Assembly: GCA_950295325.1 (NCBI GenBank)
Contig: OX485804.1
Location: forward strand, 16,804,001-16,868,000
DNA length: 64,000 bases
Source: Polytrichum commune
Lineage: Eukaryota > Streptophyta > Polytrichopsida > Polytrichales > Polytrichaceae
Direction: 5' to 3'
This document shows, one piece after another, positions 58,880 through 64,000 of this stretch (the first letter of the stretch is position 1; the number at the start of each line of letters is the position of its first letter). Position numbers and translations under genes: made by a program. A model generated the notes under the pieces. That model searched no databases. It was not told where the DNA came from and saw only the letters and a list, made by a program, of their open reading frames with translations.

Positions 58880-59720
58880 CAATGGATGATGATTATGGAC
58901 GCAAGTGCACTGATGTTGAAGGATGTTGGTGAGTTGCCTCGGAGGACCGATCAATGCAGCTGGTGGGCTGTATGGAGAAGCTTCCAGGAGTGTCTCGGCC
59001 TGAGACATTTTGGTAGCGAGCAAGCTCCTGGCCCCCCAGCCGGCCTGCTCTCATGTGGACGTACAAGTGCTGATTTATAAAGAGGGCACCACCTCTGGAT
59101 CCGATCGGTACGCCGTGGAGTTCACCTGGGACAGTTGCACAAACCTGAACTGCAGGATCTGGGACATACATTGTGAAGGATGGGGAGACCGTTTAGCGGG
59201 GGGAGAGGTTGAGGTTCGAGTTTATTTGGAACAAGAATTAGCCCCTGATGAATGTGTACTCAGGATGTTAATCATGATCAATTGCTGATGCAACTCTGAA
59301 CTTATTATAAGTCAAATTCAGAACTGCAGCGTAAGCCTGAAATTAAACGTTGCTTGCAGAAGATTCTTTGTATGTACTCCTAAATTCACTTCTATATACA
59401 TACAAGTACAGATTGGGGAAATAAGGACACATTGCACTGCAAGTTTCTTATCTGCGAACTTTGAGACACATGTTGAGTCCGAATTAGGTGTTCCGGCATG
59501 TGAGTTAGAAGAACTGCATTGTGAAGAATGGGGAGACCATTTAGTCCAGGAAGAGGTTGAGGTTCGAGTTCATCCCGAGCTCATTTGCAACATCAATGCG
59601 CCCATGGTGAATGTGTGGCTAGCAAAGGTTACGGGGACATTGTACTCTTAACTTAGATTCACTTATAGTAAATTCAGAATTGCAATGTAAGCCTGACTGC
59701 TGCTTACAGAAGATTTCAAG
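58880..59720 (+). other. Unassigned, possibly coding block with an internal duplication
   Basis: The plus-strand frame 59010-59288 (92 codons) reads VDVQVLIYKEG, YAVEFTWDSC, HCEGWGDRLAGGEVEVRVYL. About 365 bp later (59510-59580) a diverged copy reads LHCEEWGDHLVQEEVEVRV. The following AAATTCAGAAxTGCAxxGTA and GCTTxCAGAAGAT blocks are duplicated too. Repetition of the same peptide in two copies suggests an old exon, perhaps of the same gene as the LRR-like fragment upstream, but I do not recognise the domain. Confidence 0.35.
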
Positions 59721-59961
59721 GCTCGTCTTCGTTGATGCTGAACCTGACTATTCCTTTTCATTTCTGTATCCTATACATGCTTACTTTATTCTTGATGTCG
59801 ATTTCTTCCAGTTCTTCATGTTGTAGTTAATACTTTTGTGAAATTCTTGCAATGATTTGAGGATTGCTTGGTTTTCTCAAAAATGGTTCATTTACGTACC
59901 ACAAACATCTTGTCCTCCTCACCGAAAGGCTTGCAAAGGCATCAGCTAAGCAAACGCTCAT

Positions 59962-60694
59962 ACTACAACAAATATTGTATTTAGTGCCATATGGTATTTT
60001 AGACCAATGTGGTAACTTTTCTCATGACACTTCCTCTGAATAGATTTACCAGTACTGTCATCCCAACTTGTTTTTAGTTCATCCACTGCCCAATTATTGA
60101 AGCGAAATTTGGTGTAGTTTGCATCCCAACAATTCTGTAAAAATAATTGTCATGGATGATTGAAATTTGGATGGAAAAGCACTTAATAAGTGAGAGTAGT
60201 CTCAAAATTGTGAGTCTATAATGCCCAAATTTGTCTACAAGGAATGACAATTTATAATGTTAGCTTTATGTTAGCTTTAGCGTAACTTGGGCGGTTTACA
60301 ATTAGTACACTAGTAGAAAACTATGTGAAAAAGAACCGTAGTCGTTTTTCCATTGCGGTTTTTTGACCACCCTGCTCTGCAGCTGCTAAACGACTGCAGA
60401 TTTTTCTTTCTTGTTGTGCCACTGTAATTTTATTGATTTTGGGGCGTGTAATATACCTTTGGAAAGGTATTTTCAAGACCTTTCCAACGGTATATTACAA
60501 GCCCCTAGATTTTTGAATATTCAGCTGGTAAACCAAAAAAACAAATATGAAGTCGTTTAGTGAGTGCACAACAAGTTGGTCAAAAGAACCACAATGGGAA
60601 AACAACTGCGGTTCCCTTTTGCATAGTTTTCTACTAGTGGTATTGAGCAAGACAAAGAAAATTGACGCCATTAAATACAATATTTAATGTCGTG
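59962..60694 (+). mobile_element. CACTA-like MITE (CTM family) split by a CACTA MITE
   Basis: Left end TACTACAACAAATATTGTAT followed by TTAGTGCCATATGG; right end near CCATTAAATACAATATTTAA then TGTCGTG. Interior as in the other copies (GTCATGGATGATTGAAATTT, AAGCACTTAATAAGTGAGAG). The 332-bp element 60308-60639 interrupts the conserved TTTACAATTAGTATTGAGCA block. Confidence 0.82.
60308..60639. mobile_element. CACTA MITE with 3-bp TSD
   Basis: A 332-bp element starting CACTAGTAGAAAACTATG and ending in the complement, flanked by GTA on both sides (60305-60307 and 60640-60642). Sister CTM copies show the uninterrupted ATTAGTATTGAG site. Long inverted subterminal stretches (AACGACTGCAG / AAGTCGTTTAG; TATACCTTTGGAAAGGT / ACCTTTCCAACGGTATA) let the whole element fold into a hairpin. 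Confidence 0.94.
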
Positions 60695-60699
60695 TTTCC

Positions 60700-61940
60700 A
60701 ATGTTTTGCCAATACCCCATATTGCAATCCAGTAACCAACGGTTCTCTGAAGGATTTTGAAACAGAATGCACGATACTTTGTAAAAAATGCAAATTTCTT
60801 ATGGACCTTGCATTGTCCTTGGAGTTCATTCACCATATACGTTGCAATTATTCTATCATCTACATCCTTTAAACACATCTTATGCCTTCTAAGAATCAAA
60901 ATCATTTACCAATCCATCAAGTTTTGCAAATCCTCTAATCCTCTAACACTAAAGTTGCAGTTAATTTAACAGATTGGGATTTGTTCCTCTTGGTGTCAAG
61001 CATAAAATATTGATCAATGAATGTATTAGTTCAATTGCCGTGTGAATCATGTACTTGCGTTTGAATTGTACCATTTGGAACAACTACGCCAACCTTTTAG
61101 TCCAAATCTTAAGCTACCTCATGGAGGTTGCCTAGGAATGCCAAGAGTTTGATATTTAGTTTGTGGATAGGTTTCAATCAATGGACTCTCAAGAACTATG
61201 TGGCTTTATCCTAAGTTGCCTCATAGAGATCACTTAGGAAACCCAAAAGTTTGAGCTCTAACAACTTTGTGGGCCCCAATCCAATGGACTTCCAAGCATG
61301 TTTTGACTTGTCATGAATTCTACTTTGTTTGATACCATTCCCCCATTGATAACCCATTATGAGCATGGTCAAGTTACACTTGCCCAAGTTACTGAGAGTT
61401 TGAGCTTTGGATTTTGAAACTTGTCAATTCCAAGTGTCAAACTCCTGGACATTGCAAGTCGAAACTCTCAACTTGAGCTTGAGTGTAAGGTGGGGTAACT
61501 TCCCCTTAAATTTTCTAAGTTGGAGAGAGGAAACTTATCATATACGAAAGTACTTCTTATATTATCCATTCAATGTAAAAATACGAGCCCCCTATAAGTT
61601 TTGTTGCCGATTCATCTCAGCTGACTTCATGTAGACTAATTCAAGGTCTTTGAAACTAATTCTAGTGTCTAATCAACTAAAAAAAAGTAACCATCGGGTT
61701 GCATACTATATCAGGACTTTTGTGTCGGGTGAATGACAGGTACGCTCATATATGATAATTCCTTCTCTCCCTATACATTCACTTTTGTTGTCCAATCCTC
61801 ATTCCAAAAGGAGACCTTGAAGAGCCCATAACTGTGGTTTCATCCAGTATAGAGATCATGTTCACACACTAAATAACAAATCAATACTTAGTCATAAATC
61901 CCTTTCCCAAACAAAAAGCATGCCTACCCTGTAGCTCAAT
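60700..61940. other. Unassigned intergenic DNA
   Basis: No gene is recognised. Around 61103-61300 a ~105-bp unit is repeated once (CTACCTCATGGAGGTTGCCT / TTGCCTCATAGAGATCACTT, then AGAGTTTGA / AAAGTTTGA and AATGGACT in both). Bases 61600-61790 resemble 41100-41290. Confidence 0.45.
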
Positions 61941-62150
61941 GAATGTGGAGAACCAACCGCTTGTTACAAATGAACTGGTTGAGTTTGGCAAATAACTGGT
62001 TCAAGTTCAACGTCCGATCATTTTAAAGGAATTATAAAATATATCCCAAATTAATGAAGAAACCCCAAAAGATAGCAACATGTAACCAGTTGGACTTGGA
62101 AACACTAGGATCTTAATCAATTATGCTCAAAAATGTCCCGGACACTGTTA
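61941..62150 (+). repeat. Dispersed repeat R1, copy 3
   Basis: Related to 1562-1790 and 3227-3440 in the same orientation: AACCAACCGCTTGTTACAAA, AAATAACTGGTTCAAGTTCA, AACATGTAACCAGTTGGACT, AAACACTAGGATCTTAAT and GGACACTG at the end. It directly abuts the fold-back element at 62212. Confidence 0.7.
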
Positions 62151-62426
62151 TAGCTAATTTAGGCTTACTTCCGAAAGTAAACTGTCATAAAATTTATCTA
62201 CGTATAGAACTCCCAAGTGTTAAACCTCCCCCTACGAGCTTTTCGGGGGAGGTAGATATGGGCAGGAGTAGCCCCCAGAAAGTAATCAAGATTTTTTGGG
62301 CTAGACCGAAAACTTTTGCCCGCCCCACCCAACTTCAAAAAAACCATTGCCCAGGTTGTATTTTTGAAGGCCAATTATTCACAAATCCCATATGGAGTGC
62401 ACTTCATCTTCAAGGTCCAAAATCCA

Positions 62427-62446
62427 ATATATATATATATATATAT
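62427..62446. repeat. (AT)n microsatellite in the left arm
   Basis: About ten AT units within the left arm of the fold-back element. The corresponding place in the right arm carries a CA run instead, so the two arms have diverged here. Confidence 0.95.
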
Positions 62447-62894
62447 GTACTTCCATTTAGTAAAGAAGCAATTGACTGGGAATTCATTTCACAAGTGAAA
62501 GTGTCAATAAAGCATGTAATTAACTCAGAATTCAAAAATATTACAAAATCCTCATTAGCATTGATGTTATAACTTTGTGACTTACCATTTGAAGGATTCT
62601 TTGTCATTCTAAAATGAAACTTAAATTAGTGCGCCTGATTAAGTACGTATGAATACTTGTGAAAGTAGAAGGCATTACCTAAGCTACTATAAAATATACA
62701 TATTAAAATCAACACACTAATCTAAGTTTTATTTTATGATGACAAAGACCCCTTCCAATGGTAAGTCACAAAAGTTATAACATCAGAGTTAATGAGGATT
62801 TTGTAATATTTTTGACATCCGAGCTAATTACATGTTTTATTAACACTTTCACTTCCGAAATGAGATCCCAATCAATTGCTTCTTAATAAGTAGA

Positions 62895-62918
62895 AGCGCG
62901 CGCACACACACACACACT
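62895..62918. repeat. (CG/CA)n microsatellite in the right arm
   Basis: Alternating GCGCGC then ACACACAC over ~24 bp, opposite the AT run of the left arm. Confidence 0.95.
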
Positions 62919-63115
62919 CACATATAGGATTTGGACCTTGAAGGTGACGTGCAATTGATATGGGATTTGTGGATAAGTGGCCTTCAAAAATGCAAAGGCA
63001 ATGGTTTTTTCGAAATCGGGCGAGGCGAGCAGAAATTCTTGGTAGTGTCCTGAAAATCTTGATTTCTTTTTGGGAGCTGCCCCTGCCCGTAGCTACCTCC
63101 CCTGAAAAGCTTGGA

Positions 63116-63134
63116 GGGGGGGGGGGGGGGGGGG
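63116..63134. repeat. Poly-G run in the right terminus
   Basis: Nineteen consecutive G within the terminal repeat of the fold-back element, against ~5 C at the matching left position. Its length may be affected by sequencing error. Confidence 0.9.
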
Positions 63135-63309
63135 TTTAACGTCCCCCATTATCCAGACACCATTTCTAGTTGCTCCCCCAGTCTTATTTAGTGCCTTCTA
63201 AGGTAGATCCATCTTTCGAAGGTTACTTTGCCATTCTTGATGAGATTAATGACCATGTGATGTCATGGTAGGAATAGAATGTGCGTCTCCATGTTGTCAC
63301 TTGGGACCA

Positions 63310-63697
63310 CTACAAATCACACATGTGCATTGAATATTGCATTTTATGTCACTGTGGTAACTTTTCTGTTGACACTTCTTGTGAATAAGTTTACAAGACT
63401 AAGAACTATCATCCCAACTCACTTCTAGTTCATCCACTTTTGATGTATTCTGCATCCAAACATTTATGTAATGGAATATTGTCATGGATGATTGAAATTT
63501 GGATGAGTAATCAATTAATGAGTGACAACAATTGCAACATTGTAAAACCTATGATGTCCAATTATTTTTACCAAAAAATGACAAATAATGTTAGACTTAC
63601 ATTTAGTGCTACTGACACTACACGGGCACATTACAATTAGTCTGCAGCAAGACAAAATAGAATCGGTGACACTAAATATAATATTTAGTGTAGTGAG
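63310..63697 (+). mobile_element. CACTA-like MITE (CTM family), complete copy
   Basis: Begins CACTACAAAT and ends TATTTAGTGTAGTG, so both termini show CACTA/TAGTG. Interior: AACTTTTCTGTTGACACTTC, GGAATATTGTCATGGATGAT, GTGACACTAAATATAATATT. It is the only copy with both terminal CACTA motifs legible. Flanking 3-mers (GAC, AGG) do not match. Confidence 0.8.
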
Positions 63698-63699
63698 GG

Positions 63700-64000
63700 T
63701 TGAGACATGTTATTTGTGGCATGTACAACCTCTCCCATGAGATGACAATGCATGTTCTGACATGGCCCGAGCTGATTGAATTGGGTGCGCCCAAAATGGA
63801 GGGCCAATTCTTGGCCTCGGGGCCAATGTCAAATTTGTAATGTGTAGTTGAGGCCGGCCTCCAACCCAAAAGGGGCTAAAATTCCATGCAATCGGCCTCA
63901 AAGGGAATTGGCCCAGCCTCTAGGTGTAAAGCGGCCCTTAGTAAGGACATGTTCTTTGATCACCCGGCCGGTTTTGATTACGACTCATGAGCAATAAGAG
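63700..64000. other. Unassigned window end
   Basis: GC-richer tail with repeated GGCCTC and GGCCAA words. Minus-strand frames 63672-63869 and 63710-63901 cover the same bases and are not recognised. Confidence 0.4.

Larger units (their letters stand above)
62212..63147. mobile_element. 936-bp fold-back Mutator-like element (arms ~430 bp)
   Basis: The left arm (62212 to ~62655) and right arm (~62715 to 63147) are imperfect inverted repeats of one another over nearly their full lengths: CACAAATCCCATATGGAGTG with its partner near 62955, GTTATAACTTTGTGACTTAC with its partner near 62770. Only ~60 bp of unpaired centre remains. Ends (GTTAAACCTCCCCC left, GGGGGACGTTAAAC complement right) and interior place it with 49535-49895. 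A 9-bp duplication is not evident. Transcription would give a long hairpin RNA. Confidence 0.88.

Noticed and set aside
62123-62572. 149-codon plus-strand frame, the longest in the window
   Set aside because: It spans the boundary of repeat R1 and the left arm of the fold-back element, including an AT microsatellite, and has no domain.

Overview
The window is nuclear DNA of a land plant. The evidence is one well-preserved spliced gene (canonical GT/AG introns) for an SGS3-type RNA-silencing factor, embedded in AT-rich DNA crowded with plant-type transposable elements: hAT, PIF/Harbinger, CACTA, Mutator-like and pogo-like elements, a long solo LTR, and SINE-like retroposons. There is no bacterial gene organisation, rRNA gene, CRISPR array or intact tRNA gene. 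A fragment of the ATP synthase alpha subunit looks unlike the flowering-plant mitochondrial form as I remember it, which hints weakly at a non-flowering plant. The species cannot be named from the sequence.

Layout. 1-9.7 kb: unassigned, increasingly AT-rich DNA with two copies of a ~220-bp dispersed repeat, a possible minus-strand 5' exon, fragments of a TIR element (CCCGGG family) and a 78-bp CACTA remnant. 9.7-15.1 kb: an AT-rich flank, then a decayed PIF/Harbinger element whose two genes diverge; its transposase gene is split by a 2.1-kb insertion with 5-bp target duplications, TG...CA ends and a TATA box, read here as a solo LTR. 15.1-25.4 kb: unassigned DNA with several MITEs and one retroposon. 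25.4-33.5 kb: a ~3-kb segment present twice in direct orientation, each copy with an exon-like block, a splice-site-bounded gap and an array of ~70-bp repeats. 34.4-38.1 kb: a second segmental copy (partner at 28.97-29.73 kb) that has taken in at least five separate insertions, including part of an ATP synthase alpha gene and a fold-back element with a perfect 78-bp palindrome. 40.3-40.5 kb: a tRNA-related SINE with a 15-bp target duplication.

41.8-48.2 kb holds the one convincing gene: nine coding exons whose phases agree and total 1,656 nt (551 codons plus stop), encoding an acidic N-terminus, zf-XS zinc finger, XS domain and coiled coils. Three ~175-bp tandem repeats lie upstream of its start.

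48.2-64 kb is a dense nest of TIR elements. Direct repeats and unoccupied sister sites allow several insertions to be dated relative to one another (hAT in a CACTA-like MITE, CACTA in a CACTA-like MITE, the CCCGGG element in one copy of a duplicated segment). A 0.94-kb nearly complete inverted repeat near the right end could make a long hairpin RNA, the sort of substrate handled by small-RNA pathways.

Most of the annotation is therefore transposon palaeontology around one gene of the trans-acting siRNA pathway. Boundaries of elements with matching TSDs are good to the base; other repeat boundaries are by eye and approximate.
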